64,000 nucleotides of DNA from Streptomyces griseus (lineage in GTDB: Bacteria; Actinomycetota; Actinomycetes; Streptomycetales; Streptomycetaceae), in contig NZ_UAVD01000032.1 of assembly GCF_900460065.1 (NCBI RefSeq), positions 248,001-312,000 on the forward strand, read 5' to 3'. Under the pieces are notes generated by a model. That model ran no database searches and was not told where the DNA came from. It was given only the letters and a program-made list of their open reading frames with translations. This document shows positions 1-8,036 of this stretch, one piece after another (positions within the stretch are counted from its first letter, which is position 1; each line of letters starts with the position of its first letter). The position numbers and the translations under genes were made by a program.

Positions 1-294
1 GGACAGCGGAGGGCTGTGCCGGATCATGCGCGCGGTACTCAGCAGAGCGCGAAGGAATGCCATGGTGCAGACCATTGAAAAGCGCTGGTGAGGGCCGCGC
101 CAGAGGCGTGCTGTGAAGCTTCTGTGCCGAGTGGATGGGTTGTATCGGACCGGGTCAAGAAAGGGCAAAGGAAATGCCCTTCGCTGGCTTGATCACACCC
201 TTCCGTGACGCCCGTCCGACCCTCCGGCCACACGGTGCGGGCGGTCGGTCCCCTGGCCCCGACCGCCCACGGCCGCGAGAAGCGTCCTCCGGAG
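1..294. other. Left-edge gap with an inverted repeat, no gene seen
   Basis: I see no convincing coding region here; the short open frames lack typical codon bias. The one structure is a perfect 7-bp inverted repeat (AAGGGCA at 161-167, TGCCCTT at 175-181, 7-nt loop) enclosed by a second pair, TCAAG at 155-159 and CTTGA at 188-192. It lies beyond the 3' end of the neighbouring minus-strand gene, so it may be a terminator, though no T-run follows on either strand. Confidence 0.4.
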
Positions 295-1896
295 TCAGCC
301 CCTGCGCAGCATCCGGGACGCCCCCGCCGCCACGGTGGTGGCCAGAACCCACCCCACCAGCACCAGCCCGGCCGCGGTCCACTGCCAGGCGTCCTCCATC
401 CGCCAGTAGCCGTCCTGGCCGAGGTTGATCACCGGGATCAGCAGATCCAGCGCGTACAGGGCGGGATTCCACTGCGGATGCTCCTCGCCCTTGATGGAGG
501 GCGGCGCGTGCTGCGCGAACGCCACCGTGCCCGCCGCCCACAGCACCGCCATCCACACCGCGGCCCGCCCCGGCCGGTAGCCGTACGCCACCGTCCAGTC
601 CTGGAGGTAGCCCCAGGCCTTCGCGGCGAACGGCAGCGTCTCGCGGCGGCGGCGCTGCTTGGCGAGCAGCACCTCGCGCGCGTCCGCGTCCTCACCGCAG
701 CTGCGCATCACCGTGGCCAGCCGCTCGTACGGCTCGGGGACGTACTCCGGGGTCGCGGCGAGCACCCACTCCAGCCGCCGGGAGAGCGGGAAGTGGCCGT
801 AGGGGACGAGGTTCTCGTAGACGAAACCGCCCATCGCCAGACCGCCCGGGCCCGGCCAGCTCGTCGACAGGTCGATCAGGGTCACCACCTTCGCCCCGTT
901 CAGCACGACGCGCCCCTCCTCCGGGCGCTCCGCGTTGAACCGCAGCTCCGGTGTCACGATCCGGCGCAGCGACAGCTCCTCCTGCCGGGTCATGGTGAAC
1001 CGGGCCTTGTGCAGGTCCACCGCGTCCCCGAACCGCCCGTCGTCCAGGCGCACCCCGCCCCGGCAGTCGAAGATCTGCGAGCGGGTGCCGCGCGCCGGTG
1101 TCGGGGCGTAGACCACGCCGTACGGGGGAGTGGTGCCCTGGTTCCCCGTGTCGACGCTCACCCACGCCTCGGTCATGTAGAGCGTGCGCTCCACCGTCAG
1201 CTGCGGGGCGTTCAGCGCGCGGCGGTCCTCCGCGGCGCGCAGCCGGCTGCCGCGCAGACTCAGCGAACCGCCCACCTTCGCCCCGCGCAGGCTCAGCTCG
1301 CCGAGCGTCTCGATCATCTCGGCCTGGAGGTCCTGCGCGACCGCCATGCCGTCCCCGACGATGGCCCGCCCGTGCCGGTCCGGGCCGACACTGAGCTGGT
1401 TGATCAGCAGATCCGTGCCGATCTGGGCGTCGGTCAGCCGGATGCCCCGGTCGATCCGGCAGCGCGGCAGATGCAGATCGCCCTCCGTGTGCAGTCGCGC
1501 GGCCTCCAGCCGGGGCAGCGCGCACCCCACCAGCCGCAGGGTCGTGAAGTGGCACTCGGGGAGCACCACCTCCTGCTCGAAGCGGCAGCCGGTCAGCTCC
1601 ACGTACGGAGCCACCCGGCCGCCCGCCAGGTCCAGCTTTCCGGTGATCCGCACCCCTCTGAGCTTCAGCGCCGCCACCCGGCCGGGCCGGGCCGGCGGGC
1701 CGCTCAGCAGCAGCCGCGCCACCGTGCGCGCGCCGACGCTCCGCTCGGGCCCCCACAGCTGCGGGGCGAACGGATCGTTGTGGGCCGGGTCGTAGCTGCG
1801 TAAGTCGTAGGTGGTCCCGTTGCGGAAGGACTGCCACATGCCCAGCTCCGCTGCGCTGAGGCCGTCCGGGATATCGCCTTCGTGCGGCTCGGTCAC
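295..1896 (-). CDS. Membrane-anchored protein of unknown function, pentapeptide-like N-terminal part
   Basis: This is a 533-residue protein. The N-terminal three quarters is rich in short alternating Leu/Arg/Gly units such as LRGVRITGKLDLAGG and LSLRGAKVGGSLSLRGS, which suggests a beta-helical, pentapeptide-repeat-like fold. The C-terminal part has two hydrophobic segments (WMAVLWAAGTVAFA and WTAAGLVLVGWVLATTVAAGA) ending in RMLRRG, consistent with membrane anchoring. I place the start at GTG 1896 because GGAGGG lies just upstream; an ATG seven codons earlier has no such site. Relatives in Streptomyces are, as I recall, often called membrane-associated oxidoreductase, but I see no cofactor motif that supports that. 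It is divergent from hisD, and its role is unknown. Confidence 0.75.
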   Translation of the reverse strand: MTEPHEGDIPDGLSAAELGMWQSFRNGTTYDLRSYDPAHNDPFAPQLWGPERSVGARTVARLLLSGPPARPGRVAALKLRGVRITGKLDLAGGRVAPYVELTGCRFEQEVVLPECHFTTLRLVGCALPRLEAARLHTEGDLHLPRCRIDRGIRLTDAQIGTDLLINQLSVGPDRHGRAIVGDGMAVAQDLQAEMIETLGELSLRGAKVGGSLSLRGSRLRAAEDRRALNAPQLTVERTLYMTEAWVSVDTGNQGTTPPYGVVYAPTPARGTRSQIFDCRGGVRLDDGRFGDAVDLHKARFTMTRQEELSLRRIVTPELRFNAERPEEGRVVLNGAKVVTLIDLSTSWPGPGGLAMGGFVYENLVPYGHFPLSRRLEWVLAATPEYVPEPYERLATVMRSCGEDADAREVLLAKQRRRRETLPFAAKAWGYLQDWTVAYGYRPGRAAVWMAVLWAAGTVAFAQHAPPSIKGEEHPQWNPALYALDLLIPVINLGQDGYWRMEDAWQWTAAGLVLVGWVLATTVAAGASRMLRRG

Positions 1897-2024
1897 GGCC
1901 GCTCCCTCCGTGCACACATGCTGTAGTGCTGTTCTTCCCTCCGTGTGACGCCGTGAAAGCTAGCGGTCAGCAGTGACAGCCGGACATGGCCGAGACGCCC
2001 ATCGGCCAGTGGTGCGGACGACCG

Positions 2025-2041
2025 GTATCAGCCAGTGATAC
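2025..2041. promoter_or_regulatory. Inverted repeat upstream of hisD
   Basis: GTATCA (2025-2030) and TGATAC (2036-2041) form a perfect 6-bp inverted repeat with a 5-nt spacer in the divergent gap before hisD. It sits about 30-45 bp upstream of the proposed start of transcription, where an operator could act. No regulator can be assigned. Confidence 0.3.
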
Positions 2042-2069
2042 GGGCGACCGGCCGCTCGGAGCGGTCTGA

Positions 2070-2075
2070 GAGAAT
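2070..2075 (+). promoter_or_regulatory. Candidate -10 element for leaderless hisD
   Basis: GAGAAT ends exactly 6 nt before the hisD GTG. A -10 hexamer at that distance would put the first transcribed base on the start codon, the usual architecture of actinobacterial leaderless genes. No clear Shine-Dalgarno sequence is present (GAGAG is a weak alternative). Confidence 0.35.
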
Positions 2076-2081
2076 TGCCGT

Positions 2082-3404
2082 GTGATCTCTCGAATCGATC
2101 TGCGCGGTGACGCCCTCCCCGAGGGCGCCGCTCTGCGCGACCTGCTGCCCCGTGCCGAGTTCGACGTGGAAGCCGCCCTGGAGACGGTGCGGCCCATCTG
2201 CGAGGACGTGCGCCATCGTGGCTCCGCGGCGGTCATCGAGTGGGGGGAGAAGTTCGACGGTGTCCGGATCGAGTCGGTCCGGGTGCCCGCCGACGCGATC
2301 TCCCGCGCCCTGGCGGAGCTGGACCCGGCCGTCCGGGCCGCACTGGAGGAGTCGATCCGCCGCGCCCGCCTCGTCCACCGCGAGCAGCGCCGCACCACGC
2401 ACACCACCCAGGTCGTCCCCGGCGGCACCGTCACCGAGAAGTGGGTCCCCGTCGAGCGCGTCGGGCTGTACGTCCCGGGCGGCCGCTCGGTCTACCCGTC
2501 CTCCGTCGTGATGAACGTCGTCCCGGCCCAGGAGGCGGGCGTCGAGGGCGTCGCCGTCGCCTCCCCGCCGCAGAAGGACTTCGGCGGGCTGCCGCACCCC
2601 ACCATCCTCGCCGCCTGCGCCCTGCTCGGCGTCGACGAGGTGTACGCGGCCGGCGGCTCCCAGGCCATCGCGATGTTCGCGTACGGCACCGAGGACTGCC
2701 TCCCGGTCAACCTGGTCACCGGCCCCGGCAACATCTACGTCGCCGCCGCCAAGCGGCTCCTCAAGGGCCGCATCGGCATCGACGCCGAGGCCGGGCCCAC
2801 CGAGATCGCGATCCTCGCCGACGCCACCGCCGACCCGGCGCACGTGGCCGCCGACCTGATCAGCCAGGCCGAGCACGACCCGATGGCCGCCGCCGTCCTG
2901 GTCACCGACTCCGAGGAGCTGGCCGCCGCCACCGAGGCCGAGCTGGCCCCCCAGGTCGCCGCGACCAAGCACATCAAGGACCGCGTCGAGCCCGCCCTCG
3001 CCGGCCGCCAGTCCGCGATCGTCCTGGTCTCCTCGACCGAGGACGGCCTCAAGGTCGTCGACGCGTACGGGGCCGAGCACCTGGAGATCCAGACCGCCGA
3101 CGCCGCCGCCGTCGCCGACCGGGTCCGCAACGCCGGGGCGATCTTCGTCGGCCCCTGGTCGCCGGTCTCGCTCGGCGACTACTGCGCCGGTTCCAACCAC
3201 GTGCTGCCCACCGGCGGCTGCGCCTGCCACTCCTCGGGCCTGTCCGTGCAGTCCTTCCTGCGCGGCATCCACATCGTCGACTACACCCGCGACGCGCTCG
3301 CCGAGGTCACCCACCATGTCGTGACCCTCGCCGAGGCGGAGGACCTCCCCGCCCACGGCGCCGCCCTCAAGGCACGGTTCGGCTGGAAGGTCCCGCAGCA
3401 GTGA
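2082..3404 (+). CDS. hisD: Histidinol dehydrogenase
   Basis: HisD carries out the last two oxidations of histidine synthesis, L-histidinol to L-histidine, with NAD and zinc in the cytosol. The 440-residue protein has the usual family length. The conserved blocks are easy to see: VERVGLYVPGG, GPGNIYVAAAKR, ISQAEHDP (Q262, H265, expected zinc ligands), GAEHLE (E332/H333, the catalytic pair) and GSNHVLPTGG. It is the first gene of the his operon, starts with GTG and overlaps hisC by 4 nt (GTGA). The gap upstream is divergent and carries an inverted repeat and a possible leaderless promoter. Identification is secure. Confidence 0.97.
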   Translation: MISRIDLRGDALPEGAALRDLLPRAEFDVEAALETVRPICEDVRHRGSAAVIEWGEKFDGVRIESVRVPADAISRALAELDPAVRAALEESIRRARLVHREQRRTTHTTQVVPGGTVTEKWVPVERVGLYVPGGRSVYPSSVVMNVVPAQEAGVEGVAVASPPQKDFGGLPHPTILAACALLGVDEVYAAGGSQAIAMFAYGTEDCLPVNLVTGPGNIYVAAAKRLLKGRIGIDAEAGPTEIAILADATADPAHVAADLISQAEHDPMAAAVLVTDSEELAAATEAELAPQVAATKHIKDRVEPALAGRQSAIVLVSSTEDGLKVVDAYGAEHLEIQTADAAAVADRVRNAGAIFVGPWSPVSLGDYCAGSNHVLPTGGCACHSSGLSVQSFLRGIHIVDYTRDALAEVTHHVVTLAEAEDLPAHGAALKARFGWKVPQQ

Positions 3405-4531
3405 CGAACGGCAGCACCACCCCCCGCAACCCCTGGGACGAGCTCCCCATCCGCGACGAACTGCGCGGCCAGTCCCCGTACGGGGCGCCCCAGCTCGACG
3501 TCCCCGTACGCCTCAACACCAACGAGAATCCCTACCCGCTCCCCGAGGCGCTGGTCGACCGGATCGCCGAGCGGGTCCGCGAGGCCGCCCGCGGCCTCAA
3601 CCGCTACCCCGACCGGGACGCCGTCGAGCTCCGCACCGAGCTGGCCCGCTACCTGTCCCGGACGGCGGGACACCCGGTGGGCAGGGCCAACGTATGGGCC
3701 GCTAACGGCTCCAACGAGGTCCTCCAGCAACTGCTCCAGACCTTCGGGGGGCCCGGCCGCACCGCGATCGGCTTCGAACCCTCCTACTCGATGCACGCCC
3801 TGATCTCCCGGGGCACCGGCACCGGCTGGATCTCCGGGCCGCGCAACGACGACTTCACCGTCGACGTGGCCGCCGCCCGCGCCGCCATCGCCGAGCACCG
3901 GCCCGAGGTCGTCTTCATCACCTCGCCCAACAACCCCACCGGCACCGCCGTCGAGTCCGACACCGTCCTCGCCCTGTACGAGGCCGCCCAGGCGGCCGGG
4001 CCCTCGATCGTCGTCGTCGACGAGGCGTACGGCGAGTTCAGCCACCGGCCCTCGCTGCTCCCGCTGATCGAGGGCCGCCGCAACCTGGTCGTCTCCCGGA
4101 CCATGTCCAAGGCGTTCGGCGCGGCCGGACTCCGCCTCGGCTACCTCGCCGCCGACCCCGCCGTGGTCGACGCGGTCCAGCTGGTCCGGCTCCCTTACCA
4201 CCTCTCCTCCGTCACCCAGGCCACCGCGCTCGCCGCCCTGGAGCACACCGATACGCTGCTGGGATACGTCGCGCAGCTCAAGAGCGAGCGCGACCGGCTG
4301 GTGGCGGAGCTGCGCGCCACCGGCTACGAGGTCACCGACTCGGACGCCAACTTCGTCCAGTTCGGCCGCTTCGACGACAGCCACGCCGTCTGGCAGCGGA
4401 TCCTCGACAAGGGCGTCCTGGTCCGGGACAACGGCGTACCGGGCTGGCTGCGGGTCACCGCGGGCACCCCGGCAGAGAACGACGCGTTCCTCGATGCGGT
4501 ACGCGAACTGAAGAAGGAGCACGACGCATGA
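3401..4531 (+). CDS. hisC: Histidinol-phosphate aminotransferase
   Basis: HisC transfers an amino group from glutamate to imidazole-acetol phosphate using PLP. The 376-residue protein is a fold-type I aminotransferase: it shows RLNTNENPYPLP at the N-terminus, SPNNPTGT, VVVDEAYGEF and the PLP lysine in SRTMSKAFGAAGLRLGY (K237). I chose the GTG at 3401, which overlaps the hisD stop by 4 nt; the frame is open much further upstream, but only as a shadow inside hisD. The stop overlaps the hisB ATG by 4 nt, so translational coupling along hisD-hisC-hisB is likely. Confidence 0.96.
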   Translation: MTNGSTTPRNPWDELPIRDELRGQSPYGAPQLDVPVRLNTNENPYPLPEALVDRIAERVREAARGLNRYPDRDAVELRTELARYLSRTAGHPVGRANVWAANGSNEVLQQLLQTFGGPGRTAIGFEPSYSMHALISRGTGTGWISGPRNDDFTVDVAAARAAIAEHRPEVVFITSPNNPTGTAVESDTVLALYEAAQAAGPSIVVVDEAYGEFSHRPSLLPLIEGRRNLVVSRTMSKAFGAAGLRLGYLAADPAVVDAVQLVRLPYHLSSVTQATALAALEHTDTLLGYVAQLKSERDRLVAELRATGYEVTDSDANFVQFGRFDDSHAVWQRILDKGVLVRDNGVPGWLRVTAGTPAENDAFLDAVRELKKEHDA

Positions 4532-5124
4532 GCCCCCGCGTAGGCCGCGTGGAACGCACCACGAAGGAAACGTCCGTGCTCGTCGAGATCAACCTCGACG
4601 GCACCGGCAAGGTCGATGTCGCCACCGGGGTCGGCTTCTACGACCACATGCTCGACCAGCTCGGCCGCCACGGCCTCTTCGACCTGACGGTCAAGACCGA
4701 GGGCGACCTGCACATCGACACCCACCACACCATCGAGGACACCGCCCTCGCCCTCGGCGCCGCCTTCAAGCAGGCCCTCGGCGACAAGGTCGGCATCTAC
4801 CGCTTCGGCAACTGCACCGTCCCGCTGGACGAGTCGCTCGCCCAGGTCACCGTCGACCTCTCCGGCCGCCCGTACCTGGTGCACACCGAGCCGGAGAACA
4901 TGGCCCCGATGATCGGGACCTACGACACGACGATGACCCGCCACATCTTCGAGTCCTTCGTCGCGCAGGCGCAGATCGCCCTGCACATCCACGTCCCGTA
5001 CGGGCGCAACGCGCACCACATCGTCGAGTGCCAGTTCAAGGCCCTCGCCCGCGCCCTGCGGTACGCCAGCGAGCACGACCCGCGCGCCGCCGGCATCCTG
5101 CCTTCCACGAAGGGCGCCCTGTGA
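4528..5124 (+). CDS. hisB: Imidazoleglycerol-phosphate dehydratase
   Basis: HisB dehydrates imidazole glycerol phosphate to imidazole acetol phosphate, a manganese-dependent step. The 198-residue length is that of the stand-alone enzyme without the histidinol-phosphatase domain found in enterics. The duplicated metal-binding motifs are present: DHMLDQ and HIDTHHTIED in the first half, and a second HH pair in RNAHHIVEC. Family markers include the N-terminal RTTKET and the C-terminal PSTKGAL. It overlaps hisC upstream, and the next small gene starts inside its stop codon region. Confidence 0.97.
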   Translation: MSPRVGRVERTTKETSVLVEINLDGTGKVDVATGVGFYDHMLDQLGRHGLFDLTVKTEGDLHIDTHHTIEDTALALGAAFKQALGDKVGIYRFGNCTVPLDESLAQVTVDLSGRPYLVHTEPENMAPMIGTYDTTMTRHIFESFVAQAQIALHIHVPYGRNAHHIVECQFKALARALRYASEHDPRAAGILPSTKGAL

Positions 5125-5288
5125 CCGGCCTCAACACCATCCTGATCGTCGTCGGCCTCTTCCTGGCCGGCGGCGTCTACTCCTTCGCGAAGCAGGGGAT
5201 GCCCAAGGGCGTCATCGTGCTGCTGTCGATCGGCTCCGTGATGTGCCTGGTGGCGGGCATCCTGCGGATCCAGGGCCTGTGGGACTGA
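5121..5288 (+). CDS. Small two-helix membrane protein of the his operon
   Basis: This 55-residue protein begins at GTG 5121, overlapping the hisB stop by 4 nt (GTGA). It is nearly all hydrophobic: ILIVVGLFLAGGVYSF, then a short KQGMPKG turn, then VIVLLSIGSVMCLVAGIL, so two membrane helices with a positively charged loop. The tight coupling to hisB and the 13-nt gap to hisH make a real gene likely. No catalytic motif is visible. From memory, small proteins like this are conserved at this spot in Streptomyces; its role in histidine synthesis, if any, is unknown. Confidence 0.8.
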   Translation: MTGLNTILIVVGLFLAGGVYSFAKQGMPKGVIVLLSIGSVMCLVAGILRIQGLWD

Positions 5289-5301
5289 GGACGGGTACGA
5301 C

Positions 5302-5946
5302 ATGAGTGAGAACAAGAAGAAGGTCGTCGTCTTCGACTACGGCTTCGGCAACGTCCGTTCCGCCGAGCGCGCCCTCGCCCACGTCGGCGCGGACGTCGAG
5401 ATCACCCGCGACTACGACCGCGCGATGAACGCCGACGGGCTCCTCGTCCCCGGCGTCGGCGCGTTCTCCGCCTGCATGGACGGGCTCAAGCGGGCCCGCG
5501 GCGACTGGATCGTCGGCCGCAGGCTCTCCGGCGGCCGACCGGTCATGGGCATCTGCGTCGGGATGCAGATCCTCTTCGAGCGCGGCATCGAGCACGGCGT
5601 GGAGACCGAGGGCCTGGACGAATGGCCCGGCACGGTCGGGCCCCTGAAGGCCGACGTCGTCCCGCACATGGGCTGGAACACCGTCGAGGCGCCCGAGGAC
5701 TCCCGCCTCTTCGCGGGCCTGGACGCCGACGCGCGGTACTACTTCGTGCACTCCTACGCGGCGCACGACTGGACCCTCGAAGTGACCAACGCCAAGATCC
5801 GTGCGCCCAAGGTCACTTGGTCCACGCACGGCGAACGGTTCGTGGCCGCCGTGGAGAACGGCGCGCTGTGGGCCACCCAGTTCCACCCCGAGAAGTCCGG
5901 CGATGCCGGCGCCCAGCTGCTGACCAACTGGATCGAGACGCTGTAA
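5302..5946 (+). CDS. hisH: Imidazole glycerol phosphate synthase, glutaminase subunit
   Basis: HisH hydrolyses glutamine and passes ammonia to HisF, which makes imidazole glycerol phosphate and AICAR. It is a 214-residue class I glutamine amidotransferase with FDYGFGNVRS at the start, the nucleophile elbow MGICVGMQ (C85), and the His/Glu pair of the triad in TQFHPEKSGD (H195, E197). It starts with ATG 13 nt after the small membrane gene. Its stop codon TAA shares its last base with the priA ATG. Its partner hisF lies two genes downstream. Confidence 0.97.
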   Translation: MSENKKKVVVFDYGFGNVRSAERALAHVGADVEITRDYDRAMNADGLLVPGVGAFSACMDGLKRARGDWIVGRRLSGGRPVMGICVGMQILFERGIEHGVETEGLDEWPGTVGPLKADVVPHMGWNTVEAPEDSRLFAGLDADARYYFVHSYAAHDWTLEVTNAKIRAPKVTWSTHGERFVAAVENGALWATQFHPEKSGDAGAQLLTNWIETL

Positions 5947-6671
5947 TGCCGAAGCTTGAACTGCTCCCCGCCGTCGACGTCCGCGACGGCCAGGCCGTCC
6001 GCCTCGTCCACGGCGAGTCCGGCTCCGAGACCTCCTACGGCTCCCCGCTGGAGGCCGCCCTCGCCTGGCAGTCCGCCGGCGCCGAGTGGCTGCACCTCGT
6101 CGACCTGGACGCCGCCTTCGGCACGGGCGACAACCGCGCCCTGATCGCCGAGGTCGCCGGGGCCATGGACATCAAGGTCGAGCTGTCCGGCGGCATCCGC
6201 GACGACGCCTCGCTCGCCGCCGCCCTCGCCACCGGCTGCCGCCGGGTCAACCTCGGCACCGCCGCCCTGGAGACCCCCGAGTGGGTCGCCAAGGTCATCG
6301 CCGAGCACGGTGACAAGATCGCCGTCGGCCTCGACGTCCGCGGCACCACCCTGCGCGGCCGGGGCTGGACCCGCGACGGCGGCGACCTCTACGAGACCCT
6401 CGCCCGCCTCGACTCCGAGGGCTGCGCCCGCTACGTCGTCACCGACATCGCCAAGGACGGCACCCTGGAGGGCCCCAACCTGGGCCTGCTGCGGGACGTC
6501 TGCGCCGCCACCGACCGCCCGGTCGTCGCCTCCGGCGGGGTCTCCTCCCTCGACGACCTCCGCGCGATCTCCCTCCTCGTCCCCGAGGGCGTCGAGGGCG
6601 CGATCGTCGGCAAGGCCCTGTACGCGAAGGCGTTCACGCTGGAAGAGGCGCTCAAGGCGGTCGCCGCATGA
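5946..6671 (+). CDS. priA: Bifunctional phosphoribosyl isomerase A (HisA and TrpF activities)
   Basis: PriA is a (beta/alpha)8-barrel that isomerises both ProFAR in histidine synthesis and phosphoribosyl anthranilate in tryptophan synthesis. The 241-residue protein has the two catalytic aspartates expected from studied PriA: D11 in LLPAVDVRDG and D130 in VGLDVRGTTLRG. The phosphate-binding glycine motifs are ELSGGIRDD and VVASGGVSS. No trpF occurs in this window although trpE, trpC, trpB and trpA do, which fits the dual role known for Streptomyces PriA. The frame is open far upstream; ATG 5946 is chosen because it overlaps the hisH stop. Confidence 0.93.
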   Translation: MPKLELLPAVDVRDGQAVRLVHGESGSETSYGSPLEAALAWQSAGAEWLHLVDLDAAFGTGDNRALIAEVAGAMDIKVELSGGIRDDASLAAALATGCRRVNLGTAALETPEWVAKVIAEHGDKIAVGLDVRGTTLRGRGWTRDGGDLYETLARLDSEGCARYVVTDIAKDGTLEGPNLGLLRDVCAATDRPVVASGGVSSLDDLRAISLLVPEGVEGAIVGKALYAKAFTLEEALKAVAA

Positions 6672-7075
6672 CCGATTCCGCTTCCCCCGTGCGCCGGATC
6701 TCCACCGGCGCACCCTGGGAGGAGAAGTTCGGCTACTCGCGCGCCGTCGAACTCCCCAACGGACTGGTCCTGGTGGCGGGCTGCACCTCCGTCGTCAACG
6801 GCCAGATCTCCGCCGGCTCCCCCTACGAGCAGGCCGTCACCTCCTTCGACGTCGCCTTCGCGGCGCTGGAACAGGTCGGCCTCACCCGCGAGGACGTCGT
6901 CCGCACCCGGATGTACATCACCCACGCCCGGGACGTGGACGAGGTCGGCCGCGCCCACAAGGAGCTGTTCGACGCCGTGCGCCCCGCCGCCTCGATGATC
7001 ATCGTGTCCGGTTTCGTGGACCCGAGCCTGGTCGTCGAGGTCGAGGTCGAGGCCTACCGGGGAGGCGCGGAGTGA
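6668..7075 (+). CDS. RidA-family enamine/imine deaminase
   Basis: This 135-residue protein belongs to the RidA/YjgF/UK114 family, which hydrolyses reactive 2-aminoacrylate-type imines made by PLP enzymes. Visible family features are ALEQVGLTREDVVRTRMYITHARDVD and the end motif VDPSLVVEVEVEAY. The substrate-binding arginine is probably the one in VRTRMYIT. It overlaps priA by 4 nt (ATGA) and hisF by 4 nt (GTGA), so it is a full member of the his operon. A role clearing reactive intermediates near HisC is an inference. Confidence 0.85.
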   Translation: MTDSASPVRRISTGAPWEEKFGYSRAVELPNGLVLVAGCTSVVNGQISAGSPYEQAVTSFDVAFAALEQVGLTREDVVRTRMYITHARDVDEVGRAHKELFDAVRPAASMIIVSGFVDPSLVVEVEVEAYRGGAE

Positions 7076-7827
7076 GCCTCGCCGTACGCGTCATCCCCTG
7101 CCTCGACGTCGACAACGGCCGGGTCGTCAAGGGTGTCAACTTCCAGAACCTGCGCGACGCGGGCGACCCCGTCGAGATGGCCAAGCTGTACGACGCCGAG
7201 GGCGCCGACGAGCTGACCTTCCTCGACATCACCGCCTCCAGCGGCGACCGCGAGACGACGTACGACGTGGTCCGCCGCACCGCCGAGCAGGTCTTCATCC
7301 CGCTCACCGTCGGCGGCGGCGTCCGCACCCCGGACGACGTCGACAAGCTGCTGCGCGCCGGAGCGGACAAGGTCGGCGTCAACACCGCGGCCATCGCCCG
7401 CCCCGACCTCATCCGTGAAATCGCCGAACGCTTCGGACGCCAGGTCCTGGTGCTCTCCGTCGACGCCCGCCGCACCCCGGAGGGCACGTTCGAGGTCACC
7501 ACGCACGGCGGCCGCAAGGGCACCGGCATCGACGCCGTCGAGTGGGCCCACCGGGCCGCCGAGCTGGGCGCGGGCGAGATCCTGCTCAACTCGATGGACG
7601 CCGACGGCACGAAGGACGGCTACGACACCGAGATGATCGAGGCGGTGCGCAAGCACGTCACCGTCCCCGTCATCGCCTCCGGCGGCGCGGGCCGGCTCGC
7701 CGACTTCGCCCCGGCGATCGAGGCGGGGGCCGACGCGGTGCTCGCCGCGTCCGTCTTCCACTTCGGCGACCTGCGGATCTTGGAGGTCAAGGGCGCCCTG
7801 CGGGAAGCGGGCCACCCGGTCCGCTGA
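7072..7827 (+). CDS. hisF: Imidazole glycerol phosphate synthase, cyclase subunit
   Basis: HisF is the (beta/alpha)8-barrel cyclase that uses ammonia from HisH to close the imidazole ring. The 251-residue protein has the catalytic aspartates in RVIPCLDVDNGRVVKG (D12) and LSVDARRTPEG (D131), and phosphate-binding glycines in VGGGVRTPDD and ASGGAGRLADF. The start is GTG 7072, inside the ridA stop. It is the last gene of the hisD-to-hisF operon; hisI is about 8.5 kb away and hisG and hisE are not in the window. Confidence 0.97.
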   Translation: MSLAVRVIPCLDVDNGRVVKGVNFQNLRDAGDPVEMAKLYDAEGADELTFLDITASSGDRETTYDVVRRTAEQVFIPLTVGGGVRTPDDVDKLLRAGADKVGVNTAAIARPDLIREIAERFGRQVLVLSVDARRTPEGTFEVTTHGGRKGTGIDAVEWAHRAAELGAGEILLNSMDADGTKDGYDTEMIEAVRKHVTVPVIASGGAGRLADFAPAIEAGADAVLAASVFHFGDLRILEVKGALREAGHPVR

Positions 7828-7854
7828 GTCCGTACGGGAGCGTGGCCGCAGCGA

Positions 7855-7892
7855 GGCGGTGTCACCGGTCTGCCGAGACCGGTGATACCGCC
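7855..7892. terminator. Long hairpin after the his operon
   Basis: GGCGGT-G-TCACCGGTCT (7855-7871) pairs with AGACCGGTGA-T-ACCGCC (7876-7892) around a GCCG loop. The 17-bp stem has one G-T pair and starts 28 nt after the hisF stop. No T-run follows, which is common for Streptomyces terminators. Confidence 0.7.
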
Positions 7893-8036
7893 GATGCGCG
7901 TCCGGAGGGCGCACCGTGAGAGTGGCGAACGCCGACGGACGACGTCGGCGGCCGCGCGGCGCACCCCGGGCCCCCGGACGACGGGCCTCGTGGGCCCGCG
8001 TGGTGCGGTTGAGCCACCACCGAGAGGACCCCCCTC

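Noticed and set aside
2240..3400. Upstream extension of the hisC frame through hisD
   Set aside because: The extra part is Arg/Pro-rich shadow sequence; hisC homologues begin at the GTG overlapping the hisD stop.
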